The notes below the pieces were generated by a model. That model worked only from the letters and a program-made list of their open reading frames with translations. It was not told where the DNA came from and did no database searches. From assembly GCF_024172165.1 (NCBI RefSeq), contig NZ_JAMZEB010000002.1, positions 11,608,501 through 11,672,500 on the forward strand: a stretch of 64,000 nt of DNA. The letters run 5' to 3'. Shown here in pieces: positions 1-10,349 of the stretch. The position numbers and the translations under genes are program-made. Each line of letters begins with the position of its first letter. Within the stretch, counting starts at the first letter, position 1. The stretch comes from Nonomuraea thailandensis (GTDB lineage Bacteria > Actinomycetota > Actinomycetes > Streptosporangiales > Streptosporangiaceae).

Positions 1-247
1 GCACCCGCCTGCCGATCTCGTCGGCCTCGCGCGGGCTGCCGAACGTCACCCGCCCCACGAAGTCGGCGGTGCGGCGCAGCCGGCCGAACGGGTCCTCCTG
101 GAAGTTGGAGTTCTGCCAGACGCCCAGCATGGCGAGCGGGTGCAGCGCCTGCAGCATGAGGCCGCGCACCCCGCCCACCCACATCGAACGGTCGAGGTGC
201 ACCTGCCAGGTCGCGCTCTGCGGCGGCTGGACGACGATGTCTTCCAT
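1..247 (-). CDS. Oxygenase MpaB/DUF2236-type protein, N-terminal part (cut by window edge)
   Basis: The minus strand from an ATG at 247 reads 82 codons and runs off the left edge. The visible start (MEDIVVQPP, then WQVHLDRSMWVGGVRGLML, then QALHPLAMLGVWQNS) matches the opening of the MpaB/DUF2236 family (mycophenolic-acid MpaB and latex-clearing-protein relatives), haem-type oxygenases with an early conserved L-x-Q-x-L-H-P segment. The substrate cannot be told. The gene starts 13 nt after the stop of the upstream alpha/beta hydrolase on the same strand, so the two are probably co-transcribed. The haem-ligand region lies outside the window. Confidence 0.75.
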   Translation of the reverse strand, partial: MEDIVVQPPQSATWQVHLDRSMWVGGVRGLMLQALHPLAMLGVWQNSNFQEDPFGRLRRTADFVGRVTFGSPREADEIGRRV

Positions 248-260
248 AGTAAGTACAGGG

Positions 261-1154
261 TTACACCGCATTGGACCTTATGTCCAAGAAGTGTTGCTCC
301 GCCGCGTTCCAGAACCGCACCAGGGCCGCCGCGGTCGTCTCCGGAGCCTCGACGGCGGGGGAGTGCACCGCGCCCGGCACCACCACGCAGTCGGCCCCGA
401 GCCTGGCCGCCATCTCCGACTGCAGCTCGGGCGGCCAGCCGTCGTCGTGCTCGCCGTACAGGACGAGCGTGGGCACCTCGATCTCGCGCAGCTCGTCGGT
501 GCGGTCGTGCATGGACAGCACCTGCTCGGCCATGCACGACAGGCCCGTGGGGGAGTTGGCGAGCAGGCGCCTGTGCAGGAACTCCCGGATCTCGTCGGAC
601 ACGTCCTGCGCCAGCGCCTCGGGCTCGAACCTGGACTGCCAGACGGCCTCCAGGCCCAGCGACGGCACCTCGTCCATGATCTTCCTGCCGTTGCGGGCCC
701 GCCTGCCCTCGATCGCCCCGGGGCCCGAGCCCATCAGCGTGAACGAGGCGAACCGCGTGCGGCCGTCGATCACCGCCTCCCTGCCCACCAGCCCGCCGAA
801 CGAGTGACCCACCAGGTGGAGGGGGTCGCCGGCGCCGATGACCTGGGCGAGCAGGTCGACGTCGGCCCCGAGCGCCGCGCACGTGTAGGCGGCGGGGTCG
901 TCGGGGCCCGCGGTCTCGTACTGGCCGCGCAGGTCGATCGCCACCACCCGGCGGCCCGACTGGGCCAGCGTCATCAGGACCGCGATGAAGTCTTCCTTGC
1001 TGCCCGTCAGGCCGGGGACCAGGAGCGCGGGCCAGCGCTCAACCACACCACTGACCGGAATCGCCTCCAGGGCCGCGAACGTGCCCTGTGGCGTCTCGAT
1101 CTTCTGTGGTGTGACGCCTGGAGGCAGGTCGAGGAATCGCGGCGTACTCACGTG
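261..1154 (-). CDS. Alpha/beta hydrolase
   Basis: This is a 297-residue alpha/beta-hydrolase-fold protein. The nucleophile elbow reads GHSFGG, the likely acid is in the YGEHDDGW segment and the catalytic His is in PGAVHSP, in the usual order. There is no signal peptide, so it is probably cytoplasmic. I chose the GTG at 1154 (protein starts MSTPRFLDLPPG); an in-frame TTG at 1163 would add three residues, and neither has a strong ribosome site. It precedes the MpaB-type oxygenase gene by 13 nt. The pairing suggests a small oxidation/hydrolysis operon, but the substrate is unknown. Confidence 0.8.
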   Translation of the reverse strand, partial: HVSTPRFLDLPPGVTPQKIETPQGTFAALEAIPVSGVVERWPALLVPGLTGSKEDFIAVLMTLAQSGRRVVAIDLRGQYETAGPDDPAAYTCAALGADVDLLAQVIGAGDPLHLVGHSFGGLVGREAVIDGRTRFASFTLMGSGPGAIEGRRARNGRKIMDEVPSLGLEAVWQSRFEPEALAQDVSDEIREFLHRRLLANSPTGLSCMAEQVLSMHDRTDELREIEVPTLVLYGEHDDGWPPELQSEMAARLGADCVVVPGAVHSPAVEAPETTAAALVRFWNAAEQHFLDIRSNAV

Positions 1155-1553
1155 GGGCAACAATACCCAGAGGTCAGCGCCTCGACACCGGCATGCCTAC
1201 TACGCTGGTGCGAGTTCTGAGGAGATGTGAGGTTTGCGCGATCCCGAGATCCGGCCCCGCCGCCTCGTGGGACGACGTGCGGAGGGTCTTCGGCCACGTG
1301 GCGCCCATTCCGGGTGCCGCCGCGGGTGATTCCGGCTCCTGGGGCCGGGGATCCGCGCCCGCTCCACCCCGGCCGGTGCCAGGGAGCGCCGCCAGAGGCT
1401 CGTAGACGGCGCTGAGCGGCCCCCTGCGGCGCCGGGACCGCTCCGGTGGGGTGATTGCCGCGCGAGGGGCGCACGCGGCTCCTCCGGCTCGCCTGCGGCC
1501 CGCCCGTCTCGCGGAGGCAGCCGAAGGATCCGGAGAAGCGGTGCCGACGGCCC

Positions 1554-1637
1554 GCACCATGCGCAAAGGCGCGCACTCTGGGAGCGGCCTGCACCATGCG
1601 CAAAGGCGCGCACCCTGGATGGGTGCGCGCCTTTGCG
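1554..1637. repeat. Two 23-bp direct repeats and a perfect 17-bp stem-loop
   Basis: Identical 23-bp copies lie at 1554-1576 and 1591-1613. The second copy forms the left arm of a perfect hairpin: CGCAAAGGCGCGCACCC at 1599-1615, loop TGGAT, and its exact complement at 1621-1637. It lies about 70 nt beyond the 3' end of the minus-strand helicase gene, so it may terminate that transcript, though there is no clear T-tract. The rest of 1155-1703 is GC-rich with no convincing gene. Confidence 0.7.
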
Positions 1638-1703
1638 ACGTGTGCGACGTGCCGTTCGCTGCCCCGCGCGCGTGATGCGTGTCAGCCCACGCGCGCCGGG
1701 CGG

Positions 1704-3731
<2,028 letters not shown>

Positions 3732-3971
3732 ATGAAGGCGGGCCTGCCGGGACCGACGGGCGGAAAACAGCCCCCGTGTCGTGGGTCCTCGCGGTAGAGC
3801 CAGCCCTCTCGCGTCATCGCGACCGCGCACCCGGGGAATCGGGGGGTAATCGGGGGAATCCCCCGAATTAACACAGTGCGGTCGCACTTTCACAGAGCAG
3901 TGTACTCGATACCACAACGCTGACCGAGCTCGCGTATGTTCCCGAAGATTCTGCGAAGTACGCTGCCTTCC
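3732..3971. promoter_or_regulatory. Divergent upstream region of the helicase and ferritin-like genes
   Basis: About 240 bp separate the divergent starts. It holds two palindromes: TCGGGGGA/TCCCCCGA around a single A at 3850-3866, and GTGCG-GT-CGCAC at 3876-3887. Local composition is richer in A/T around 3865-3920, where a promoter is expected. The helicase mRNA may carry a leader of more than 100 nt, as cold-shock helicase genes often do; that is inference. No clean -35/-10 pair stood out. Confidence 0.4.
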
Positions 3972-4616
3972 ATGAAGGAGTCTCCTGGAGTCGTCGACCT
4001 GCTCGGTGTGCTGGCCTACGCGGAGCTCAGCGCGTACGCGCGGATGACGGAGGACGCGGCCACCCTGGCGCCCTCCCTGGCCGACAGGGCGGCGCTGAGC
4101 GAGCTGGCCGTCACCGAGTTCGCCCACTTCCGCCTGCTGCGCGACCGGCTGGCCGAGCTCGGGGCCGATCCGGGGGAGGCGATGTCGCCGTTCGTGGGCG
4201 CGCTCGACGCCTGGCACGCCCAGACCCGGCCGGCCGACTGGCTCCAGGCGCTGGTCAAGACGTACGTGGGCGACGGCATCGCGCTCGACTTCTACCGCGA
4301 GGCGGCCCGGCTGCTCGACCCGTCGCTCGTCAAGCTGGTGGACGAGGTGCTGGTGGACGGCGAGCGCTCGCAGTTCGCCGTCGAGCGGGTCAGGGCCGGG
4401 ATCGAGGCCGAGCCGGCGGCGGCCGGGCGGCTGGCGCTGTGGGCGCGGCGGCTGGTCGGCGAGGCGCTCAGCCAGGGGCAGCAGGTGGCCTCGGCGCGGC
4501 CGGAGCTCGCGCTGCTGCTGATGGAGTCGCAGCAGGAGGGCCAAACGGACATCTCCCGGCTTTTCGCCAAGCTGACCGAGGCGCACAACAAGCGCATGGC
4601 GGCGATGGGCATCTGA
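3972..4616 (+). CDS. Ferritin-like (MiaE_2-type) protein
   Basis: This 214-residue, mostly helical protein has a ferritin-like fold of the family named after the tRNA hydroxylase MiaE. Candidate di-iron ligands are the Glu in AYAELSAYARM, the E-x-x-H of VTEFAHFR, the Glu in YREAARLL and the E-x-x-x-x-x-E of VDEVLVDGER, in four-helix-bundle order. I chose the ATG at 3972 (MKESPGVVDLLG); an ATG at 3936 would add a 12-residue tail that does not look conserved. It corresponds in position to Rv3210c. Whether it hydroxylates tRNA is not established. Confidence 0.82.
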   Translation: MKESPGVVDLLGVLAYAELSAYARMTEDAATLAPSLADRAALSELAVTEFAHFRLLRDRLAELGADPGEAMSPFVGALDAWHAQTRPADWLQALVKTYVGDGIALDFYREAARLLDPSLVKLVDEVLVDGERSQFAVERVRAGIEAEPAAAGRLALWARRLVGEALSQGQQVASARPELALLLMESQQEGQTDISRLFAKLTEAHNKRMAAMGI

Positions 4617-4889
4617 GCGGGGCAGCCGGGCGGGTCTTGCCATCGGGCGGCGCGGAGGAGGCCAGGGCTGTAGCGTGCCGTCATGAGGGCCTCGCGCCGC
4701 TACGACGGTTCCTTGACCAGATGTGGGCCGAATCACTGGACCACCCGCGCAGTGCTGCGGAGGGAGAGCACGCGCTGCCCGGCCACCGACCCGAGGTGTG
4801 ATGCCGTAGTCAGGGACCGGCGGCCCCGCGGCTGCCGCCTGACGGGGCCTCGTCCCAGGAGCTGAGCCCGCCGGGGCAGGGCTCGTGAA

Positions 4890-4912
4890 GGGTACGGCGG
4901 ACAGCCGTACCC
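4890..4912. terminator. Stem-loop between convergent genes
   Basis: GGGTACGGC (4890-4898), loop GGACA, GCCGTACCC (4904-4912) form a perfect 9-bp stem. It lies 18 nt beyond the stop of the minus-strand DUF3107 gene and 3' of the plus-strand ferritin-like gene, so it suits a bidirectional terminator. The rest of 4617-4930 shows no supported gene. Confidence 0.55.
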
Positions 4913-4930
4913 CCCGGCCCAGCTGAGCTG

Positions 4931-5164
4931 TTAGAGCGTGCCGCCGAATCCGACCGGCCTGGCCTCGTCCTCGCCGATCTCGACGAACCCGAGCGCGGCC
5001 ACCGGCACCACGACCCGCCTGCCCTTCACATCGGTGATCGCGAACACGCCGCCGCGATCTACGGACAGGGCGTTCCTGATCTCCTCTTCGACCTGCTCGG
5101 CGCTGAGGTCGGTCTCGACAACGAGTTCGCGGTGTACGGAGCGTACGCCGATCTTGACTTCCAT
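4931..5164 (-). CDS. DUF3107 small protein (TB9.4 family)
   Basis: The 77-residue protein matches in length and sequence style the DUF3107 family (M. tuberculosis TB9.4, Rv3208A): an N-terminal beta-strand MEVKIGVR, an acidic helix around AEQVEEEIRNAL, a central GGVFAITD strand and VVVPVAALGFVEIG near the end. The start ATG has a good AGGGAG ribosome site. Its molecular role is unknown. It lies 3' of the TetR gene on the same strand, as in mycobacteria, so the two are probably transcribed together. Confidence 0.88.
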   Translation of the reverse strand: MEVKIGVRSVHRELVVETDLSAEQVEEEIRNALSVDRGGVFAITDVKGRRVVVPVAALGFVEIGEDEARPVGFGGTL

Positions 5165-5254
5165 CGTGGGCTCCCTAGTCGACGGGCTGGCTCACTCCCC
5201 ATCGTCGCCGGTCCGGCCCCGAGATAGGGCGAATGATCGCGCCCAGCGAACGGG

Positions 5255-5887
5255 TTATGCCGTACGCGGAAAACCGCTGATGCCCCGCCACGCCAGCCGG
5301 GCCATGAGCTGCTCGGCCGCGTCCTTCGGGATCGAGCCCTGCGTGGTGACCCAGTAGCGGGCGCTCACCTCGGCCATGCCGACCAGCCCGACCCCCAGCA
5401 GATGCGCCTCGTCACTGGTGCACCCGGTGTCCTCCTGGATGAGCTCGCTGACCATCTCGGCGCACTCGCGCAGCGAGCGCTCCACCCGCTGCCGCACCGG
5501 GGCGACGTTACGCAGGTCGGACTCGAACACCAGGCGGAACGCCTCGCCCTGGCTGGAGACGAAGTCGAAGAACGCGCTGAAGGTGGCCTGCACGCGCAGC
5601 TTGTTCTCGTGGGTGGAGGCCAGCGCCTCGCGGCAGCGGTTGACCATGTCGTCGACGTGGAGGTCGAGCAGCGCCAGGTAGAGCTCCAGCTTGCCGGGGA
5701 AGTGCTGGTAGAGCACCGGCTTGCTGACCCCGGCCCGCTCGGCGATCTCGTCCATGGCGGCCGCGTGATAGCCGTTCTCCACGAACACTTCCTGCGCGGC
5801 GCTCAGAAGCTGCCGGCGTCGGGCCAGTCGGGGCAGCCGGGTGCCCCGGGGCTTGGCATCCGGGGTTGCGGTCACGCGGGTCTCCAT
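5255..5887 (-). CDS. TetR-family transcriptional regulator
   Basis: This 210-residue one-component regulator has an N-terminal TetR helix-turn-helix (RRQLLSAAQEVFVENGYHA, then MDEIAERAGVSKPVLYQHF) and a helical C-terminal ligand and dimer domain. I chose the ATG at 5887 (METRVTATPDAK), which has a GAGAG ribosome site at normal distance; the frame is open further upstream but that part looks non-coding. Its place beside the DUF3107 gene matches Rv3208. Targets and ligand are unknown. Confidence 0.88.
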   Translation of the reverse strand: METRVTATPDAKPRGTRLPRLARRRQLLSAAQEVFVENGYHAAAMDEIAERAGVSKPVLYQHFPGKLELYLALLDLHVDDMVNRCREALASTHENKLRVQATFSAFFDFVSSQGEAFRLVFESDLRNVAPVRQRVERSLRECAEMVSELIQEDTGCTSDEAHLLGVGLVGMAEVSARYWVTTQGSIPKDAAEQLMARLAWRGISGFPRTA

Positions 5888-6051
5888 TGGTCTCTCAGGC
5901 GGGCTGTGCGTGTGCTGCGTCGCACGCAGCGCACATCCTACGTGCCGGTAGGTTACGCGTCGGCGGCGGACGCCGGTCACGGGCGGCCTCCGCGCAGGTC
6001 ACGGCCACCGAGCCCGGCACCGGCCCGGTGGCGAACCGGCATCGGCCGGCC

Positions 6052-6180
6052 CTCGGCCCCACACCGTTCCGGCATCGGCCCGGTTCCGGTCCGGCGCTCG
6101 GCCCCACACCGTTCCGGCACCGGCCCGGTTCCGGTCCGGCGCTCGGCCCGACCCCGTTCCGGCATCGGTCCGGCGCCTGG
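6052..6180. repeat. 45-bp tandem repeat (minisatellite)
   Basis: Two nearly identical 45-bp units lie at 6052-6096 and 6097-6141 (one C/T difference), followed by a diverged third copy from 6142 and preceded by a decayed partial copy from about 6018. The unit contains ACCGTTCCGGCATCGGCC and GGTTCCGGTCC blocks. Because 45 is a multiple of three, several frames stay open across it, but none has a start and codon pattern I trust. It fills the space between the TetR gene and the small acidic gene. Confidence 0.8.
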
Positions 6181-6219
6181 GCCGACGCCGGAGCGGCCTC
6201 GGCTGGACGCCGGATCGGC

Positions 6220-6435
6220 TCAGCGATAGTCGTCGTCGTCGAGATCGACCACGCGGTCCTGGTCGGACGCGTCCGCCGGATCGACGTCCAGCGGCAGCTC
6301 GCGCCGCAGCCGCCCGGTGCTCTGGAGCACCTCGCGATGCTGCTCCACGGCGTCGGCCTCCGGCGTCTCGAGCGACCTCTCCCCCTCCTCATCGGTGTAG
6401 GGGCCTTCGTCCCCGCGTATGTCCATCTCCGACAT
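6220..6435 (-). CDS. Small acidic protein of unknown function
   Basis: This 71-residue, strongly acidic protein starts MSEMDIRGDEGP, has a central EADAVEQHREV segment and ends in RVVDLDDDDYR. Short acidic proteins with an EADA-x-EQ-x-x-xV core are, from memory, common in actinomycetes, with no assigned role. The ATG has a strong purine-rich ribosome site (GAGAGGGGGA). It lies 37 nt downstream of the LigD polymerase gene on the same strand and could share its transcript. No membrane segment or cysteines. Confidence 0.65.
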   Translation of the reverse strand: MSEMDIRGDEGPYTDEEGERSLETPEADAVEQHREVLQSTGRLRRELPLDVDPADASDQDRVVDLDDDDYR

Positions 6436-6471
6436 GTTCGAGTCCCCCTCTCGGTCCGGACGCCAACCAGC

Positions 6472-7344
6472 CTACGCCCGGCCGAAAAGGTCGCCGCGCT
6501 TCTCCACTCTGGCGAGGGCGTCGGGCGCGGTGAACACCAGGTCCTCGGGGTGTTCACAGCTCTCGACCTCCTTCCACGTCAGCGGGGTCGAGACCGTCGG
6601 CTGCTCCCTGGCCCGCAGGGAGTAGGGGGCGACGGTGGTCTTGGCCGGGTTGTTCTGGCTCCAGTCGATGAACACCTTGCCAGGCCGCAGCTTCTTCGTC
6701 ATCACGCTGACGATCTGGTCCGGATGCTCCTTCTCCAGAACCTGGGCCAGCCTCTTGGCGTACGCGGACGGCTCCTCGCGGCAGTCCCAGTCCGCGTACA
6801 GCTGCATGCCCTTGCTCCCGCTGGTCTTCGGCAGGGCCTTGAGGCCTTCCTGCTTCAGCACGTCGCGCAGCATGACCGCCACCCGGGTGCATTCGACGAT
6901 CGTCGCGGGCGCCCCCGGGTCGAGGTCGAACACCAGCGTGTCGGGCGGCAGCGCCTGGCCGTCCTCGTCCACGCGCCACTGCGGCACGTGCAGCTCCAGG
7001 GCGGCCAGGTTGGCGTAGTAGACGAGGGTGGGCAGGTCGTCCACGACGGCGAAGTCGATGGTCTCGCGGTTCTTGGTGCTGCCGGGGGCGGGCAGGTTCA
7101 CCCGCCTGACCCAGCCGGGGGTGTGCTCGGGGGCGTTCTTCTCGAAGAAGAACTGGCCGGTGACGCCGTTCGGGTAACGCTTGACGGTCAGGGGGCGGCC
7201 CCGCAGGTGGGGCAGCAGTACGGGCGCGATGCGGCTGTAGTAGTCGATGACCTCGGCCTTGGTGAAGCCGTAGTCGGGGTAGAGGACCTTGTCCAGGTTG
7301 CTCAGGGTCAGCTCGCGCCCGTCCACCTTGACCGGCACCTTCAT
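6472..7344 (-). CDS. ligD: LigD polymerase/primase domain protein (NHEJ)
   Basis: This 290-residue stand-alone LigD polymerase domain (archaeo-eukaryotic primase fold) fills gaps at double-strand breaks in bacterial NHEJ. It shows SNLDKVLYP, FFEKNAPEHTPGWV, the metal-binding pair in VFDLDPG, and PKTSGSKGMQLY, all typical. The ATG at 7344 has a perfect GGAGGTGA ribosome site. The start overlaps the stop of the upstream ligase gene by 4 nt (ATGA), so translation is probably coupled. In many bacteria this domain is fused to the ligase; here it is separate and there is no phosphoesterase domain. Confidence 0.92.
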   Translation of the reverse strand: MKVPVKVDGRELTLSNLDKVLYPDYGFTKAEVIDYYSRIAPVLLPHLRGRPLTVKRYPNGVTGQFFFEKNAPEHTPGWVRRVNLPAPGSTKNRETIDFAVVDDLPTLVYYANLAALELHVPQWRVDEDGQALPPDTLVFDLDPGAPATIVECTRVAVMLRDVLKQEGLKALPKTSGSKGMQLYADWDCREEPSAYAKRLAQVLEKEHPDQIVSVMTKKLRPGKVFIDWSQNNPAKTTVAPYSLRAREQPTVSTPLTWKEVESCEHPEDLVFTAPDALARVEKRGDLFGRA

Positions 7345-8243
7345 GGCGTCACCTCCGAGGGGAGCTTGTCGGGACGCAGACCGCGCCACACCGGGTGCCG
7401 CAGCCGTTGCTCGTCGGTCCACATCGTGTAGGCCACCTCCCCGACCAGATCAGGCCTAACCCATCGATTCCTCCACGGAACCTCGTTGATGAACGGGCTG
7501 CGCGGGATCTCCAGCGGCCGCAGCACCTGGTGGAGCTCGTCCAGCACCGCGTCGGTGAACCCCGTGCCGACGTGCCCGACGTACGTCAGCCCCGCGCCCG
7601 TGAACACCCCCATGACCAGCGACCCGACCCCGCCCGCGCGCCGCCCCTTGCCGGGCTTCCAGCCGCCGATCACGACCTCGCGCGTGGCCAGGTTCTTGAC
7701 CTTGATCCACCAGGGTGACCGGACGCCCGAGCGGTAGGGGGAGTCGAGGCGCTTGGCGATGACGCCTTCGAGGCCCTGCTCGTACGTGGCGGAGAGCAGG
7801 TCGGACTCGCCGGGGAAGTACGGCGGCGCGCCGATGTCCAGCTCGTCCAGCAGCGCCCTGCGGTCGCGGTAGGACAGGTCGAACAGCGGCGTGCCGTCGA
7901 GGTAGAGCAGGTCGAACGGCATGTACGTGATCGGGTACAGCTCCAGCATGACCGGCTCGGGGTCGGTCAGGTGCATGCGGTGCTGGAGCCGTTCGAAGCT
8001 GGGCCGGCCGTGCTCGTCGAGAGCCACGACCTCGCCGTCGATGATCGCGTTCTTCAAGCCGAACCCGGAAATTTCCGGATATCTCCGCGTGTATTCGGCT
8101 CCATGCCTCCCCGTCACCCGCATCCCACCGTCAAGATGGATGAGGGCGCGGATGCCGTCCCACTTGACCTCGAGCCCGTACAGATCGCGATCGAAGGGTA
8201 GTTCCCCAGGTACGGCGAGCATCGGTTCGATTGGGTATGGCAT
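7341..8243 (-). CDS. LigD-type ATP-dependent DNA ligase (NHEJ)
   Basis: This 300-residue ATP-dependent DNA ligase has adenylation motif I with the nucleotidyl lysine in EVKWDGIRAL, motif III/IIIa around MPFDLLYLDG, motif IV EGVIAKRL, motif V WWIKVKN and a C-terminal OB-fold region (VGHVGTGFTD). It seals breaks with Ku. I chose the ATG at 8243 (MPYPIEPMLAVPG); an ATG at 8255 would add four residues. Its stop overlaps the start of the polymerase gene by 4 nt. It diverges from ku with about 60 bp between starts, so the three genes form one module. Confidence 0.92.
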   Translation of the reverse strand: MPYPIEPMLAVPGELPFDRDLYGLEVKWDGIRALIHLDGGMRVTGRHGAEYTRRYPEISGFGLKNAIIDGEVVALDEHGRPSFERLQHRMHLTDPEPVMLELYPITYMPFDLLYLDGTPLFDLSYRDRRALLDELDIGAPPYFPGESDLLSATYEQGLEGVIAKRLDSPYRSGVRSPWWIKVKNLATREVVIGGWKPGKGRRAGGVGSLVMGVFTGAGLTYVGHVGTGFTDAVLDELHQVLRPLEIPRSPFINEVPWRNRWVRPDLVGEVAYTMWTDEQRLRHPVWRGLRPDKLPSEVTP

Positions 8244-8304
8244 TGGTTGCCCCATGACGGGTATGTGCCCAATGCCGGGCCGGTTGAGAGCTGAGGGGTG
8301 CCCC

Positions 8305-9201
8305 ATGCGCAGCATCTGGAAGGGTGCGATCTCCTTCGGGCTGGTCACGATCCCGGTCAAGCTCTACTCCGCGACCGAGCAGAAGGACGTGACGTTCCAC
8401 CAGGTCCACCGCGAGGACGGCGGCCGGATCCGCTACAAGCGGGTGTGCACCCAGGACGGCGAAGAGGTCGCCTACGCCGACATCGCCAAGGGGTACGAGC
8501 TGGCCTCGGGCGAGATCGTCGTGCTCACGGACGAGGACTTCGAGGACCTGCCGCTGAGCTCGTCCCGCAGGATCGACGTGCTGCAGTTCGCGCCCGCCGA
8601 GCAGATCGATCCCATCTACTTCGCCAAGTCGTACTACCTGGAGCCCGACGCGCAGGGCGCCAAGCCGTACGTGCTGCTGCGCAACGCGCTGGAGAGCTCC
8701 GGGCAGGTCGCGGTGGTCAAGGTGGCGCTGAGGCAGCGCGAGTCGCTGGCCACGCTGCGGGTCAGGGACGGGGTGTTCGTCCTGGAGACGATGCTCTGGC
8801 CGGACGAGATCCGCACGCCCGACTTCGCGTTCCTGGAGGAGGACATCGAGGTCCGCGCCCAGGAGCTCAAGATGGCCGAGTCGCTGATCACCACCATGGA
8901 GTCCGACTTCGACCCGTCCGAGTACCACGACACCTACCGCGAGGCGCTGCAGCAGGTGATCGAGGCGAAGGTGGCGGGCAAGGAGGTCATCCCGGCCCGC
9001 GAGGAGGAAGAGGCCGGGCCCGCGGTGGACCTCATGGCGGCCCTGCGGGCGAGCGTCGAGGCGGCCAAGCGGGAGCGCGGCGGCGAGCCGGCCAAGCCGA
9101 AGAAGGCGGCCGGCAAGTCGGCGAAGGACGCCAAGGACGACAAGGAAGCCAAGGACGAGGAGAAGGCCGCGCCCAAGCGCAAGACCCGCAAGTCCGCCTG
9201 A
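8305..9201 (+). CDS. ku: Ku DNA end-binding protein
   Basis: This 298-residue bacterial Ku forms a homodimeric ring on broken DNA ends and recruits LigD. The start MRSIWKGAISFGLVTIPVKL is the family signature, and the beta-barrel core continues through YYLEPD and PYVLLRNAL. The last 50 residues are Lys/Ala/Asp-rich, ending in PKRKTRKSA, the basic tail often seen in actinobacterial Ku. The ATG at 8305 has a GAGGGG ribosome site. It is transcribed away from the ligase and polymerase genes. Confidence 0.95.
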   Translation: MRSIWKGAISFGLVTIPVKLYSATEQKDVTFHQVHREDGGRIRYKRVCTQDGEEVAYADIAKGYELASGEIVVLTDEDFEDLPLSSSRRIDVLQFAPAEQIDPIYFAKSYYLEPDAQGAKPYVLLRNALESSGQVAVVKVALRQRESLATLRVRDGVFVLETMLWPDEIRTPDFAFLEEDIEVRAQELKMAESLITTMESDFDPSEYHDTYREALQQVIEAKVAGKEVIPAREEEEAGPAVDLMAALRASVEAAKRERGGEPAKPKKAAGKSAKDAKDDKEAKDEEKAAPKRKTRKSA

Positions 9202-9274
9202 GCGCCGCCGCTCCGCCTGTGCGCCGCCGCCCGGCCTGAACGCTGCTGCTCGGCCTGTGCGCCGCGTCGGCCGT

Positions 9275-10090
9275 TCAGACCCACAGGTACAGGCCGCGGC
9301 GCGAGCGCACGACCGGCTCCAGCCAGTCGAAGAACTCCTCCAGCCATGGGTCCGCCCCCGGCTCGGCCGCCGCCGACAGGCGCAGGGCGCGCTTGTACGG
9401 GCCCGGCACCGTACGGCTGAACTCGCGTGCCGCGTGCTCCAGCAGCGCCAGGTGCCCCGCCACTGCCTCCGCATGAGCCCGCTGACCGGGGATCGGCAGA
9501 TCGTCGCCGGGCGTGGCCGGGGGCGGGCCCGGAGCGGGGACCGAGGGCGGGGGCGGGAGGGCCCGTACGAGGCGGCGGGCCTGGAGGAACGCGGGCCTGC
9601 GGGTCCACGCGTTCGTACGCGCCTCGGTGGCGTCCACCGTCGCCGTGAGGTCGGCCTGGAACTCGGCGAGGTCACCGCAGGTCTCCCAGGTGCGCAGGCG
9701 AGCCGGATAGTGCCGGAACCGGCCGGCCGAGATCGAGGCGTGCCAGTGGCGCCACCTGGGCGACCACTCGGCGAGCTGCGCGGGGCTCAGCGACGTCCAG
9801 GCCGCCTGCCGCCATTCGGGAGGGAACAGGCGGTTGGCGCCGATGACGGACACCCGGTGGGACGGGTGGGCCCCGTCCGCGTCCGTTTCGAGGATCAGCA
9901 GGGCGCGCAGCCGGGCGTCGGCGTCCCGCCATCTGAGCAGCGCCGTGTCGTGGCCGATGTCCTGCGGCGGGTCGGTGCGGAGGGTGCGGCCGAGGGCGTG
10001 GGACAGGCGGGCGTGCATGCGGATCAGCGCGTCCAGTTCGGCGGGGCCGGTGAGATCGCGTACCGCCGCAGGCACCCAGTCCGTCCCCAC
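9275..10090 (-). CDS. Conserved-looking hypothetical protein
   Basis: I do not recognise this 271-residue protein. The GTG start gives MGTDWVPAAVRDLTGP. It is rich in Trp, Arg and Leu, with a Pro-rich linker near residue 180 (LPPPPSVPAPGPPP) and a C-terminal WLEEFFDWLEPVV segment. There is no signal peptide, clear membrane segment or known motif. Codon use and frame structure look like a real gene. It converges on ku with 73 bp between. Function unknown. Confidence 0.6.
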   Translation of the reverse strand: MGTDWVPAAVRDLTGPAELDALIRMHARLSHALGRTLRTDPPQDIGHDTALLRWRDADARLRALLILETDADGAHPSHRVSVIGANRLFPPEWRQAAWTSLSPAQLAEWSPRWRHWHASISAGRFRHYPARLRTWETCGDLAEFQADLTATVDATEARTNAWTRRPAFLQARRLVRALPPPPSVPAPGPPPATPGDDLPIPGQRAHAEAVAGHLALLEHAAREFSRTVPGPYKRALRLSAAAEPGADPWLEEFFDWLEPVVRSRRGLYLWV

Positions 10091-10161
10091 GCTCGATCAT
10101 CGTAGCCGGGGCGCGAGGTGTGGCGAACTGGTACATATACGGATAAGTGGTGCTTTTTCAT

Positions 10162-10191
10162 TGGATAGTTCTTTAAGGCAAGCAATAAGAT
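10162..10191 (+). promoter_or_regulatory. Promoter of secreted GW/H/N-rich gene, copy 1
   Basis: TGGATA (10162-10167) and TAAGAT (10186-10191) are separated by 18 nt. The same arrangement (TTGATA, 18 nt, TAAGAT) occurs before the third paralogue at 12496-12525, and the roughly 150-nt leader downstream is also conserved. That conservation is the main support. Transcription would start near 10198 and leave a leader of about 150 nt. Confidence 0.55.
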
Positions 10192-10349
10192 TCTTAATGC
10201 AGAGCAAAAAGGAGTCGTGGCTGTTTGCCCGGGCATCTGCCGGAAATGACACATCGTGGATAGCTCTTCCAGAAGCCATCCAAGAGCTGTTTTCGGGTAA
10301 TCCGGAAACGATGAGAACGGGGCAATCGATCCTTTAGGGGGAAAACGCA

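Noticed and set aside
1193..1675. Several overlapping short frames on both strands beyond the alpha/beta hydrolase
   Set aside because: All are Arg/Ala/Pro-rich shadows of non-coding GC-rich DNA and cross the hairpin repeats.
4683..4865. 60-codon Arg-rich plus-strand frame
   Set aside because: No ribosome site, random-looking sequence; the interval is between convergent genes.
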